Below are positions 11,431 through 23,179 of a stretch of 64,000 bases of DNA, in pieces. The position numbers were made by a program, and so were the translations under genes. Each line of letters begins with the position of its first letter. Within the stretch, counting starts at the first letter, position 1. Location: positions 108,962,278 through 109,026,277 of the forward strand of contig CP136069.1 of the NCBI GenBank assembly GCA_032622095.1, in the 5' to 3' direction. Under the pieces are notes generated by a model. That model was not told the origin of the DNA. It saw only the letters and a list, made by a program, of their open reading frames with translations, and did not search any database. The stretch is from Siphonodentalium dalli. Lineage: Eukaryota > Mollusca > Scaphopoda > Gadilida > Siphonodentaliidae.

Positions 11431-12010
11431 TATGCCCCCGATCTCCGATGGAGATTTGGGGGTATATAGTGGAGCCCTCCGTCCGTCCTTCCGTCCGTAC
11501 GAACGTTTCAACTCATAACTTTGGTTTCGCTAACTCAATTCAGTTGATCTTTGGTATGCTAATAGACCAGCCGGGGGGGGGGGGGGGACAAAATTTCCCC
11601 ATAACTGCGGTTTCGTCCGCCCATTTTTTCCAGAGTTACGCCCCTTTTTGGACTTAGAAAATTCAGTTTTCTGTGGCATACAAACGTTTCAACTCATAAC
11701 TTTGGTTTCGCTAATTCAATTCAGTTGATCTTTGGTATACCAATAGACCAGCCGGGGGGACAAGATTTCCCCATAGCCGTGGTTTCGTCCGCCCATTTTT
11801 TCCAGAGTTACGCCCCTTTTTGGACTTAGAAAATTCAGGTTTTCTGCTACTTTTTTTGGTTTCCAGATGATAACTTGATTTTGGATTGTTTATTTGCAAA
11901 ACCTGTTTTGTGTATTACCAATATCGCAATACAGGTCAAGGTAAAATTTCGGTTCAATCGGATAATTTTTGTGAGAGTTATGACCCTTTTTCGACTTAAA
12001 AAATTCAGCT
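11431..12010 (+). mobile_element. GTCCGTCC element, family d
   Basis: The head hairpin TATGCCCCCGATCTCCGATGGAGATTTGGGGGTATA is followed by TCCGTCCGTCC. Two ~185 bp core units carry ACGTTTCAACTCATAACTTTGGTTTCGCTAA, AGTTGATCTTTGGTAT and AGAGTTACGCCCCTTTTTGGACTTAGAAAATTCAG (words at 11504-11660 and 11687-11840). A third unit, 11850-12010, is diverged. A G homopolymer interrupts the first unit at 11573-11587. Confidence 0.8.
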
Positions 12011-12559
12011 AATATAAAACAACATGTGGCATTTTTATAGCGCTTTATATAACCAGAAAGTTTCTCTGATTGTACAGTCGGGGGTCATTTTAATCACAAC
12101 AGGGAGGGCTTTCCGATTGCGTTTTGTAGTTTCTAGACCGAATAAATCCTTTAAGTTGAACCATTATTGAAGATAGTCTATGGTACTCCTTTGTATTTTG
12201 ATAAACTGTCCATAGTAGACCTCCATGCATGAATATTGTGATAAAAGCAAAATATTCGTTTTTCATCTCTTGAACAGAGGCAACAACTGCTACTCTCTTA
12301 AGACACGGACAATACGATCATACTATCATACTGCTCTACAGTAGTGAATTTTGACCGATTTGATGTTTTTAATAGATATAAAAATAAATTATGATCGGTA
12401 AATTTCGTGAGACAGATCTGAGCACATATATTTCTGCTTCTAGAAAAAGTCACATCATCAATAAATCCCTATTAAATCCCACTTAACTGTCCAAAACCTC
12501 CCCCGTGTTGGGTGACCTGTCTGATGTTTCCAAGTTAGCCTAATCTAATGGCCTGAATT

Positions 12560-12725
12560 CATTTAAGAACATGGCTGCCAGCCATCTTGGATTTTACTCT
12601 TTGCATGACTTAAATCCTTCCTCACGCCCTACAGGCCACATCCCTCGTCCAATCAACACCAAAATTTAAATCTTGGTTTTCAAATTCACATTTTTCTGTG
12701 AAATTTTTTGAATGTTTAGGATCAT
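12560..12725 (+). repeat. Old pearl-like core fragment
   Basis: AACATGGCTGCCAGCCATCTTGGATTTTACTCTTTGCATGAC followed by CGCCCTACAGGCC is one diverged ~161 bp core unit of the pearl-like family (words at 12571-12640). It has neither head nor tail. Confidence 0.75.
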
Positions 12726-12734
12726 CTCTAGATG

Positions 12735-13130
12735 GGAGCTATGGCAAACATAGTGTCGTTGTCCGGATTGACCACTCGTCATTCGTCCGTCTGTCTGTCT
12801 GTCCATAGACACTTTATGCATAATGCGATAACTGAAACATTTTCTATCTGATTGGAACCAAATTTGGTATGTGAGTTTCTCAGCCCAAAATACAGATCGA
12901 GTTTGAATATGGGTTTGACCGACTATTTTTAACTGAGTTATGGTCCTTTTTTGAAAAAATATTCACTCTTAAAAAAAAAATTTAGATTTGGTTTTCTTGC
13001 TCAATTAATAGAATTTTTTTTGTTTTTTTTTTAAATTAACAAAATTTGAAAAACTAACACCATTATAATTCTACCAAGGGTACCCCAAGTCCCCACACCA
13101 AATTTTATTAAATCGGTCAAAAAACTTGTG
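12735..13130 (+). mobile_element. GTCCGTCC element, family g (AAACATAGTGTCGTTG head)
   Basis: CTATGGCAAACATAGTGTCG and TTGTCCGGATTGACCACTCGTC are followed by GTCCGTCTGTCTGTCTGTCC. A core unit has GATAACTGAAACATTTTCTATCTG and CCAAATTTGGTATGTGAG. The same head, with a better hairpin, is at 50233-50285, and GGTACCCCAAGTCCCCACACC is shared with 50410. It is truncated at its 3' side. Confidence 0.7.
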
Positions 13131-13370
13131 CTATGTACAGTGTTATGTACTAGTAAATCTGTTTGGAGCAACATTAAATCCAATTCACCAATTCCATCCC
13201 ATGCCTTTGGACTACTTAGCTATTGATAAGGCTATATAATATTTTCTGATGTCTCTTATGCCAATGTGCAGCTAATCTAATAAAGAAAGCTATGGTATCT
13301 AATTTAAAATAAAGATTCAGCAATACACATCACATGATATCAACAGTAGACTTGGACATCTGTGCTGCCT

Positions 13371-14574
13371 TTATACCCCCTTTTAAAAAAAAAGAAGGGG
13401 GTTTTACTGTTTTGCACCTGTCCGTCCGTGCATCCATCCGTCCGTCGAGCTGTCGGGCGTCCGTCCGATGTCTGTTCATGTCATAACTTGAACAGTAGTG
13501 CTCGGATCTCAATGAAATTAGGTATGAATGTTCACTATTATGATGACATTAAATAGAGGGTTCCATCGTTTTGTTAGGATTTTCCATTCTAGAGTTATTC
13601 ATCTTTGTTTATATGGAAATAGTGTCTTTTTGGTCCGTCTAGTGTCTGTTCATGTCGTAACTTCAACAGTTGTGCTGGGATCTCAACCAAATTTGCTGTG
13701 GATGTTCACAACTATGAGGACATTAAATAGAGGGTTCCATCGTTTTGTTCGGATTTTCCATTCTAGAGTTATTCATCTTTGTTTATCTTGAAATGTTGGA
13801 TTTTTTGTCCGTTTGGTGTCTGTTCATGTCATAACTTGAACAATAGTGCTCGGATCTCAATTAAATTTTGCATGGATGTTCACTATTATGAGAACATTCA
13901 ATAGAGGGTTCCATTGTTTTGTTCGGATTTTCCATTCTAGAGTTATCCATCTTTGTTTATCTCAAAATGTTGGCTATTTGGTCTGTCTTGTGTCTGTTCA
14001 TGTCGTAATTTCAACAGTTGTGCTGGGATCTCAATGAAACTTGGTATGGATGTTCACTACTATGAGGACATTAAAAAGAGGGTTCCATCGTTTTGTTCGG
14101 ATTTTCCATTTTAGAGTTATACATCTTTGTTCATCTGGAAATGTTGGCTTTTTGGTCCGTCTGGTGTCTGTTCATGTCGTAACTTCAACAGTTGTGCTGG
14201 GATCTCAATGGAATTTGGTATGGATGTTCACTACTATGAGGACATGCAATAGGGGGTTCCATTGTTCTGTTCCGTTTTTCTATTCTAGAGTTATTCATCT
14301 TTGTTTATCTGGAAATGTTGGCTGTTTGGTCCATCCGATGTCTGTTCAGATCATAACTTGAACAGTAATGCTCGGATCTCAATGAAATTTTGTATGGATG
14401 TTCACCACTATAAGGACATTTAATGGCACATTCAAATGTTTGTTTTGGTTTTTTGTTCTATAGTTATTCATCTTTGTTCATATGTCTGAGTATAGCCATC
14501 ATAAGTTATAGATGTGCCCACACTGGGCGGTATGCCACGAGGGGGTATGCACCGGACGACAGTCCATCTCTTGT
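13371..14574 (+). mobile_element. GTCCGTCC element, family a, complete copy
   Basis: The head hairpin is TATACCCCC-TTTTAAAAAAAAAGAA-GGGGG, followed by a CCGTCCGT run. Five to six core units with a period of 174 bp follow, each with TCATGTCGTAACTTCAACAG, GGGATCTCAATGAAATTTGGTATGGATGTTCAC and TCCATTCTAGAGTTATTCATCTTTG (words in 13640-14400). The tail is GTGCCCACACTGGGCGGTATG...GGGGGTATGCACCGGACGACAGTCCATCTCTTGT. The copy at 27418-28519 has the same head and tail, which fixes the ends. No long repeat of the flank is seen, so the target duplication is short or absent. Confidence 0.85.
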
Positions 14575-16184
14575 TATAAATGTTATTGGTTTAATAGAGA
14601 TGTCAGCTTTCAACATAAACAATTCCTGTGATTTGTTGACAGCTCTGCTATATAATTGATATAATGGGTCAGCAGTGAGGTGGCTTATCTTGATCTATAT
14701 TGTTATTAGAATTTGATACATTATTATTGTAAACTTAAATTGGACTCTCTTAACCCAAGTATTCCATGTCCAGGTCACCTTTCACATTTAACCCAAGGCT
14801 GGTGGGGCAGCATTAGAGATCATGTACCAGTGCATTCTCTTATATAAATGCGAGTGACCCATAAATTCCAATAAGGGAGCTTGTCCAATTCCGACAGAAT
14901 TTCCGTTGTAAATCGGTGTTCCCGATGGATATTTCCGATCTCCGATACCGATGGCAATCGGAGTTTTTGTATCGGTATAAAACTCCGATTCGGTCGGAGA
15001 TTTTTCTCGGTGTCATCGGTAAAATTCTCCGACGTAATCGGAGTTTATATCGGAGTTTCTTCAAGTGCGGTATGTTTTGGGAAAACTCTGATTCCGTGAA
15101 TTTCCGTGGGAGTTTTTAATAGATCGTCGTTTCTGTTCTTCGTGTATATTGTTTTTCCAGACATATCAGAGAAAGACATGTAACATGTTATGTCCATCTC
15201 AACGACTTGGCCATTTCCTCTTCGCTGAGGAAATAATCCACCCATAAATAGAAACCATATTCATGCAATGCTGCAATATACGGCCCTGGTAATAAGTGGC
15301 GCAAAGCAAAATCATCCACAAATCCCTTAATTGGAATGCACTGGGTTTACAGTATTCTCAGAATCCGACGACGTTGCACATATAGCAAGTGCATGCTTCG
15401 TGTGATATTCAGAGCTGTGTCGCCTTTTAGGCTACTGTAAATCCTTTGGATTTGTGTCCACATCAAAACGTTGGTTTGAAATAGAATAAAACATTGAAAA
15501 TGTAAGGCCTGAGGGGTCAGGTTACCACTACGTTTTCAGATCTTTGCAACTTTCGACCAAGCACCATCAACAATATAGACATTTAGTGCCCACAAATAAA
15601 CAGACACGAGAGTTGCAAACACAATGACCAACAACATCTAGATAGCAATTTGCATTCACTAAGCAGTTATATCAACTTTGAGACGAAAATCATTCATTAA
15701 AATGTACATTTACTTCCATGAACTAGAAATTTAGACAGTTGTTGTCTTTGTTAACCGAAAAGTTGAAAACGTAGTAACGTGACCAACAGGCTATTAAACT
15801 TGCGTTGTTTCGGGAATGGCAACTATTGAAATGTTGAACCAATTAAGTCGAGGAACTCTCTTATAGTTGAACCAATTAAGTCGAAGAACTCTCTTATAAC
15901 AAGTCGCTACATCTAACCAAACAGAAGTGTTCCAATTTACATGCGTTCAAAATTACTGGGTTTATGGCAGTCGTCGGACTGTGAGAGCGCGCGCAAGTGA
16001 TGTCATGAATTGCGCAATTCTGTGACTTGATACATTGTCTATGGGGATATTGCTGGTTAACCATAGTTCTGCTATGAATCTTCTGGATATATGTGTATTG
16101 TTTGTGGAAGATAAATTAAATAAAAGGTCGGCCGACCACAGTGTCCTCCGACAACGTGGCAAGTCGATGCCGCTTTGTTAAAGA

Positions 16185-16315
16185 AATTTAATTTTTTTTT
16201 GAAATGTTCTAAGTCGAAAGGGTTAATAATTCCGTAAAAAAAAAAAAAAAAACGGACGGAAGACGAACGGAGCTGATTACAATAGTCCCCCGAAAATAAA
16301 TTTTACTGGGGACAA
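16185..16315 (-). mobile_element. GTCCGTCC element fragment, reverse orientation
   Basis: Read on the minus strand this is CCCCAGTAAAATTTATTTTCGGGGGAC, then a CCGTCCGT run, a poly-T, and a core fragment GGAATTATTAACCCTTTCGACTTAGAAC. The head resembles 61411-61445 and the core resembles family c (10370-10400). Confidence 0.65.
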
Positions 16316-16636
16316 TAACTCAGTCATACATACAGATATAAATATATATAAAATATATGTTCACCCCGCCCAACCCCTTGGGTTGTAACTTTGGCAATTC
16401 ACAAACTCTTGCAAATTTATCGATACAGAAAATAAGTGATATTTATATTGTAGATCAGGTCATGAATCTGTAATCTGGCTTACGCCCGCAGATATGATAT
16501 TCCACCAGTAAAAAACATGGGAAACTTAGGCCTAATTGTAAGCGACGCAATGGAAATCGTTCACAAAGTCACTTAAATCGTGCAATTTCGAGACGGGATC
16601 TTCACCTACAGTGAAGTAGCCTACAATGTTCAGGAA

Positions 16637-17119
16637 GGATCCGGGCCCACTCGCCCCAGAGCCCACTCGCCCCAGGCAGTTTTTGGGGCGAGCTGGCCCA
16701 GCTTTCAGGGGCGAGTTGGCCCGGGTATTACATTTGTATTAAAGTTGTAAATAAGTTAATATATATTGATATATTAATTTTTTAAGTTCATATTATGATA
16801 TATTTCAGAGTTATGTCCATCAATTTCGACATTTAGATTACTTTTAAATAGGCACGAGGGTGAGATGGCTTCAGAACGTGTGATAGATAATCACTTTCAT
16901 ATGCCGACCACAGTATATAAGCAGTGCGATTTTTATCTGACATCATAACCACAAAGATGTTCCGTTGTTGCAAGTGCGGTAGCGAAGTTAGACCACTCCA
17001 GTATGCTCTTCAGTGCGACCAACTTAAATAAACTTATCCCTTTGGGCGAGCTGGCCCGGGGCGAGCTGGCCCAGGTCGACTGGGTCGAGTGGGCCCTGGG
17101 GCGAGTGGGCCCGTTTCCA
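16637..17119. mobile_element. 483 bp TIR element with CGGGCCCACTCGCCCC ends
   Basis: The left end is GGATCCGGGCCCACTCGCCC; the right end inverted is TGGAAACGGGCCCACTCGCC. Each end carries further copies of GGGCGAG(T/C)(T/G)GGCCC. An 8 bp target duplication TTCAGGAA lies at 16629-16636 and 17120-17127. The interior is AT-rich and non-coding. GG at the tip plus an 8 bp duplication recalls Merlin-type or hAT-type elements; the superfamily is not settled. Confidence 0.85.
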
Positions 17120-18844
17120 TTCAGGAACAGGTGATAACAAAGAAATATATTCCCTGTGTTATTCTTTCGAATATAAGCTTCCCTGTCAAAACTTCAAAAA
17201 GTTCCAAGGTTTTGTACTGGTGGAATATATGATCTATACCACACTTGGAAAACTCGAATCGCACAAGAACTTTAATAGGGAAATATCACGAAATCACGAA
17301 TTTTGTCCCGCTGCTGACTCACCAAATAAGCCGACTAGCTGTCGTCATCATTGGGAGCATGTACGGAGATTTGCAATATTTACAACACTACTTGGACTGG
17401 GTTTACGGTATTCTCAGAATCCGACGATGTCGCAAATATAGCACGTGCAGAGATGTGTCAATTTTTAGGCTACTGTAAACTCCCTGATTTGCGTCCAAAC
17501 GTGAGTTTGATATAGAATGACAAATTGAAACTGTTAGACGATCCACATGCCACACGGAAAGTATACTATAAACCAGGTTGGGGGGATAATTTATTTGAGT
17601 TTTTATTCTTCTATTGATACTGGTTTGCACAATAAATGGTGACCGATGACCCAAACGAGGACAATTTACCTAATCGCAAAATTACTCGTACGAAATCAAA
17701 ATGTGCATTGTTTATGGCAGAACTGGAGTACGGTATAATTTCATAATTCGACAATGCAGAAAATTAAGGAAGAGGTCAAGTGACCAATTTTGAATGGACA
17801 TTTCCATGCAAAACTCCGTAGTAAAAGTTACAAATTGCAGATATTTCTGGGTGTGACTGTGTGCAGTATTGAAAACAATACACATTTATCTGGCGGGTCG
17901 GCTTAGAATTTGTTCCATTGAGAAAGTTGATGTATTTATTTGTCTATTTTTTTAATATTTTATTTATTTTTCGTGTTGTAATTCCAGAAATAAATTCTCA
18001 AATATAAATTTATAGCATAAATTGGCTATTTACCAAGCCCAGCCGCCAGTTAAAAGGTTATGTCTTTTTAATCATATGGCTGCTTTAGTTCCCAGACAAT
18101 GCTTGATATATAACTTTTGCTGGGGTGGTTTGCATGCAAATCCCCATTCAAAATGATTGGTCACTTAACCTTCCCCTTAATAGCACTTTCTTCACAAGAT
18201 ATTCGGGGCTTTAATTGTCAACCATCGTGACGGATTTGCGGCCACATCAAAACGTATGATTGAATTCTGACACGAAAATAGTATGTGTTGCCTATAATAT
18301 AAACCGGGGTCTAGGAATCATTTATTTGGGACTTTAATCTTCTATTTATAAAATTTCATTTAAATTGTCCCGATATTAACCAAATCCGAGATTTTAGCAA
18401 ATCGGAGAAATTTACTAGTATACAAAACTCCAATTGCATCGTCGTTTTCATATAGGAGAAAACTCCGATCAAATCTTATCAAATCGGAGTTTTCACATCG
18501 TCGTTTTTATATCGGAGATAAAAATCGGAGTTTTGTTAAGTGTTCATCGGAATTTTCACCGGAATTTATCGGAGTTCTTGGCCGGAGAAAAAACTCCGAT
18601 CTGAGAAATTCCGTTGAGTGGAGGGCGAAATATCCGATTAAAACTCCGATTAAAAGCTCCGATCACCGACGGAAATTCCTTCGGAATTGGACAAGGCCCC
18701 TAACTTGTGTTATGTACATTTGTCTATAATAGTACATAACAGTATACTCTATAATTCAACACCAAAACTCTCATTTATGATTCCGATCATAGTAATTTAC
18801 TATCGCCAAGGGATGGGTTAACATCTGCCGATCGTGATCGGCCT

Positions 18845-19645
18845 CTCGTTTCATCTTGGATTTTACTCTTTGCACTACTAAATTCTTTAGCACGCCCTAC
18901 AAAACCACATCTCTTGACTGATTATCACCAAACTTCATATTGATCTATAGTGTGAATTTTTCCAGAAATTTGCTGAAAAAACATTACCGCTAGCAACCAT
19001 CTTGGATTTAAAAATTTGAATACATTGGCACACCTTGCAGCCCGCATTTATCTGAAAAATATTTTTAAACAGGCATGTTTAGGATGAGAGCTATCGAATA
19101 TTTTCCAAATTTCGTGGAAAAACATGGCCATCGGTAGCCATTGTGGATTTTACTCTTTGCTTGAATAAATCCTTTGGCACACCCTATAGACCACAACATT
19201 CATACGATTGTCACGAAACTTCATATGGATCTTCTGCGTGACCACTAAATGGAAGCCATATATTTTTTTTCGAATTTGAAAAACATGGGTCGCCACCAGC
19301 CATCTTGGATTTTACTTTTTTCGTGACTAAATCCATTGGCACACCCTACATTCATCATCCCTCATCCCATCATCACTAACTAAACTTCATATATAATTCT
19401 TCAGGGTGCTCGCTATCCAATTTTTCCAATTTTTTTTTAAACATGGTCTTCTTTGATTTTACATGTGAATCCATTGGCACACCCTGCAGGCCACATTTAT
19501 TTGTGAAATGGTTCAATTGATAATAGTTCCATCAACACAAGTCAAGCCCTTTACTGAAACATTTTGACTTTCCTTCTTTTTTATCATTCTATTCATGAAA
19601 AAATAAACTCCTTCCCAAGTTGAGCTACAGTGTCACTTTCATTTA
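18845..19645 (+). mobile_element. Old, diverged pearl-like element (core and tail)
   Basis: About five strongly diverged core units carry CATCTTGGATTTTACTCTTTGC, AAATCCTTTGGCACACCCTA and TCACCAAACTTCATAT (18850-19530). The tail CTTTCCTTCTTTTTTATCATTCTATT and CCAAGTTGAGCTACAGTGTCA (19615-19640) agrees with 54545-54620. The head is missing. Confidence 0.75.
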
Positions 19646-20307
19646 TGAATTTTCCCAGTTTTGTAATATAATTAAACCATCGAACCAGTAATGTCTCATT
19701 TTGCACAGGCTACACTGACAGTTATGCCCACCAGATACTTATTTTCCTATTTATCAGAACCCTACAACCCTTGAAATGTGTACTGCTACCTTTAATAGAT
19801 TATCACTATGGATCTGATTACTTCGAGGAGAAAGAATTTAAAAAATATGTCAAGAAGTAACAGAGTTATGGGCCCTTGAACTTTGTATTATTGGGCTGAG
19901 CTACCAAAAGGACCAAACATTAGAAATATTTCAATTTGTTCATGATTCATTCTCTGAAAGCAGAAACAAATTGTGTGTGTACATTATTAAAGAAGGTAGG
20001 TTGAACAGCTTCCAGAATGATGGGTTTGGTTCCTAACAAATCTAAAATTCAGTTATCACTGGCATATAAATTGAATAATATGGGCTAACACTGGTTTATA
20101 GTATACTGGTTTGTAGAAACTGGTTAGTACAATGTATACAGTTTAGCTGGTTAGTATACTGGGTTGACTCTGTCTCATGGATTTTGATGTGTAAACAGTT
20201 AAATTATAATGTCTAAACAGCTAAGACATTGTAGTGATCAAACTAAATCTTCACACAAATAAAATTTATTGTCACCAAATGGTACATAATACCTCTTTGT
20301 TTTTCAG
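19646..20307. other. Intron sequence before the subunit H exon
   Basis: No recognised element. A loose ACTGGTTAGTA/ACTGGTTTGTAG repetition occurs at 20090-20165. The last 15 bases are the pyrimidine-rich acceptor of the exon at 20308. Confidence 0.5.
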
Positions 20308-20412
20308 ACGTCACGCATTATAGCAAAAATTGCTTGCTGGGGAAAAGATTTTATGGAAAGAAATGACTTGATTTTCTACCTTAATTGGCTCAAAGACCAG
20401 CTGAGGCTTCCA
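20308..20412 (+). CDS. ATP6V1H: V-type proton ATPase subunit H, internal exon (first of three seen)
   Basis: This 105 bp exon encodes 35 residues running from TSRIIAKIACWGKDF to NWLKDQLRLP. I recognise it as the part of subunit H reading RIIAKLAAWGKEL...YFNWIKTQL in vertebrates (recalled, not aligned by software). Subunit H is a peripheral V1-sector protein of HEAT/armadillo-like helical repeats; it activates ATP-driven proton pumping and silences free V1. The exon lies in the N-terminal helical-repeat domain. The acceptor is a pyrimidine tract ending TTTTTCAG and the donor is GTGAGT. Both ends are phase 0, which matches the phase-0 start of the next exon. In vertebrates a short alternatively spliced segment sits at this exon junction; none is visible here. 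The preceding exon was not found in 1-20307. Confidence 0.9.
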
Positions 20413-20539
20413 GTGAGTTGCTTTATACATTCTTATTTATTTGGTGTAAAGAATATTAATTCCTAATACAAAATTTTTAATATTTTAACAAAATGCTAGT
20501 GGATGATGGATATCTCATTTATTCATTGCACACAAAAGC

Positions 20540-22660
20540 ATAAGTTATATTCAGTCTTGTTGGGGATTTGTATTTGTATGGGAGGATGTGAGTGCAGGAA
20601 ACTGTCTTTGCTTTTAAAGTTTATAAATACAAAATTAGATTAGTCTGTTAATAGCCAACCATATTTGTGAGCTAGCTATACATGCATCTATCTTGTATAC
20701 AAGGACCTCTTTTGCCAATGCTCTGGAGGACCAACACGGAAACCGCAAAGACACTAATACAACACTGCTAGCCCACTCTGCAACAACATTGTAAAGATAC
20801 TTCAACCACACTGCTAGAACCACACTGTAAAGACATCATAACTTGTGGGCCCATACCTCAATCATACAGGAAAGACACTGCTATACCCACACTGCAACAA
20901 CACTTCAGTTACACTTTAATATCACTGCTGGGCCCAACACTGCAACTACACTGTAACCATGCTGCATGGCTCATGTAATCACTGTAATGTGCAAACTTTA
21001 CTGCACTTCCCCTATCACTGGAAAAATATGAGGCATGCTATGCAGTTTTTGGTATTCCGAGCAAATAAATAGTTGCTGTAGTGGGATTTCAAATTAAATA
21101 TTTTCAGTTTTCTTTTTTTAATTGCACACAGAGAAAATTGCGTCGTTATAAAATGTTTTCTTTTGTCCAACACATCATCTAACACCATGCCATAAAGTTT
21201 TAAGCCCATTGGAATTATCTACAGCAATGTGAACTGAGCCAAGGCCTTTTGAGTAAGTCTTGTTTGATATAATGGGATCATTAAAATTTCGGCAAGCATG
21301 AATTATTTAGAGAAAGGTGTTCTTAGTGTAGTGTTGAAAACAAATATGGCTTGTTTGAGCCTCCAATTTACAGCTATATGCCCTAATGAGTCAAATCATT
21401 TATAGCCAAAATATGCCCAAGAATCCGAGATGAGAATTGTATGCTATAGCATTTTCCTTGAGGGTGCATATTTCAGTGAAATAAAAAATATGAATATTGA
21501 TCAGAGAGTGTTAACATGGTCACTGTTTATCACAGTCATCTATATTTTATCTATAATTGATTATGTATGGCCTATAATTTTTTTTGTGGACAAAAATGAG
21601 CCGAAATTATTTAAAATTCTCCAAATTTCACTAAAAAAAATTAATTTTTTAAGAAATGTTGACCATTCAGTCTTTATTATTGTGTATGGGTATATTAGGT
21701 AATCGGGATATTGCAAAATATCAACCCTAACCAACTAAATTGTAAGATGTGTGAAACATCTTTTCAACATGGAATATTTCTGTCGGTTTCATAGAAACTG
21801 TGTCATTAATAATTCTTGAAGTAAATTAATATATGTATGCTTTTGTGCAAGTAATTGCCATCCTGACGAGGGGTCAGAGTGAAGCGACCTACCCCTACTC
21901 CTACCTGTACAGTTAATGTCTTAACATCGTGGCTCATCCACTACAAACCCCCAATACATGCATGTATCATGACCAGAATCTGTCTCAGTTTAAATTAAGC
22001 TTGGCAAGCCGGTGCTGACTGAAGATCTTACTGAGAGACTATTAAAACATGACAGAATAGCACAGGTCTGTGGGAGATAAGCCATTGATGTAATTAAAAT
22101 GCAGCAAGCTTTCCTATAGATTTTGTTTCATTGAGGTGGATATGACTAACAGGAGTTTGGAACTATTGGCAAATATTTGTGGATGCAACCCCTTATAATA
22201 TTGCAGTGTTGTTACAGAGTAATTGCAGTGTGGTTACAGTGTCCCTCTATTCTTCATATTCAGTGATCACTGCAACTGCCGAGTTGGTAATAGCATTGTT
22301 GTTACAGTGTGGTTACAGTGTTGTTGCAGTGTGCATACTAATTATTAAATGTGCTATGCAGTGTGGTTACAGTTGTGTCGCAGTGTGGTTACAGTATTGG
22401 TGCCGACTGAGTGGTTACAGTGTTGCAGTGTGTGTCTGGCAGTCTCTCTGCACAGTTGTTGCAGTGTTGGTCCTCCATGTTGTCAATAAAGGCCAATGTA
22501 TACAAGCTAGATGCATGGATTGCTCACAAATGTGGTTTGCTATAGACAAACTAATTTAATTTTGTATTAATAAACGTTGAAGTAAAGAATGTTCCCTACA
22601 TTCCCACAATCCTATGCACCTGCAAGTCCCCAACAATATTGCAGTTTGAAATGCAACTCA
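20540..22660. mobile_element. Long-TIR element with iterated GCAGTG / CACTGC words
   Basis: The left arm (about 20545-20700) and right arm (about 22510-22650) are imperfect inverted repeats. GTTGGGGATTTG, AATACAAAATTAGATTAG and ATATTTGTGAGC on the left match inverses of the right. Inside each arm, CACTGCAACAACACTG-type words (20755-20960) face TTGCAGTGTTGTTACAGTG words (22200-22460). The middle, 20961-22170, has no recognisable transposase; one 90-residue AT-rich frame (21430-21702) is hydrophobic but probably chance. Exact ends and target duplication are not clear. Confidence 0.65.
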
Positions 22661-22979
22661 TAGAAAGTAAAATTAGTTCCACTAGAGGAGAACAACAAAG
22701 AGCCAAAAAAAGATCCTTGATTCTGACTTTGTTGAGCACAATGTAATTGAATATATCATGTGTTGCAGCAAATTGAGAAAATAGGAACAAACATAACAGT
22801 ACACCAATAACATAAGATAGTTTCCATCAATCCAACATGACATCACTTACCAAATTAACTGAATATACTTCTTCCTATTGAATAGGCAACATGTTTATTA
22901 TGCTGCTTAGCAGTTGTCAGTTAAAAAAAAGATTCCCAAGATGCATTGTGTAGAGCAGTCCGGCCAATCAGAATTAAAG

Positions 22980-23160
22980 GTCTGCAGTGTTGGAACGACT
23001 AGCTTTAAGTTTATTAAAGATGTTGCAGTGTTGTTGCAGTGTTGGTAGGACCAGTTAATAATTGATTCAAGTTTCAGCAGTGTCTTGCAGTGTGGTGGGA
23101 ATGAGTATGTACTATGATAAACTGCTACAGTGTTGTTGCAGTGTTGGAGGAACCAAATTT
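22980..23160 (+). repeat. Additional GCAGTGTTG-word fragment
   Basis: TTGCAGTGTTGTTGCAGTGTTGG occurs in two clusters (23030-23052 and 23125-23148). These belong to the same word set as the element ending near 22660, so this is a second, truncated end of that family next to the retrotransposon. Confidence 0.65.
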
Positions 23161-23179
23161 TCATTTTCTAAACGTTTGT

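Larger units (their letters stand above)
14874..18700. mobile_element. TIR DNA transposon flanked by TA, iterated TCGGAG words
   Basis: The left end AGGGAGCTTGTCCAATTCCG matches the inverse of the right end, GGGGCCTTGTCCAATTCCGA, and the match continues with AATTTCCGT. TA flanks both sides (14872-14873 and 18701-18702), suggesting a TA target duplication as in Tc1/mariner-like elements. ATCGGAG / CTCCGAT words are iterated in both subterminal regions (14925-15060 and 18385-18665). The interior has no transposase frame and hosts another element at 16637-17119. Paired CAGAATCCGACGA words near 15358 and 17415 show an internal repeat. Confidence 0.8.

Noticed and set aside
13528..14361. Repetitive + strand frames (RGFHRFVRIFHSRVIHLC-type repeats)
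   Set aside because: These are translations of the 174 bp core units, whose length is a multiple of three, so the frame stays open by chance. They have no plausible product.
1..20307. Upstream exons of subunit H
   Set aside because: I looked for the segments expected before the first exon found and saw none; they are either upstream of the window, in the gap, or too diverged or short to spot by eye.
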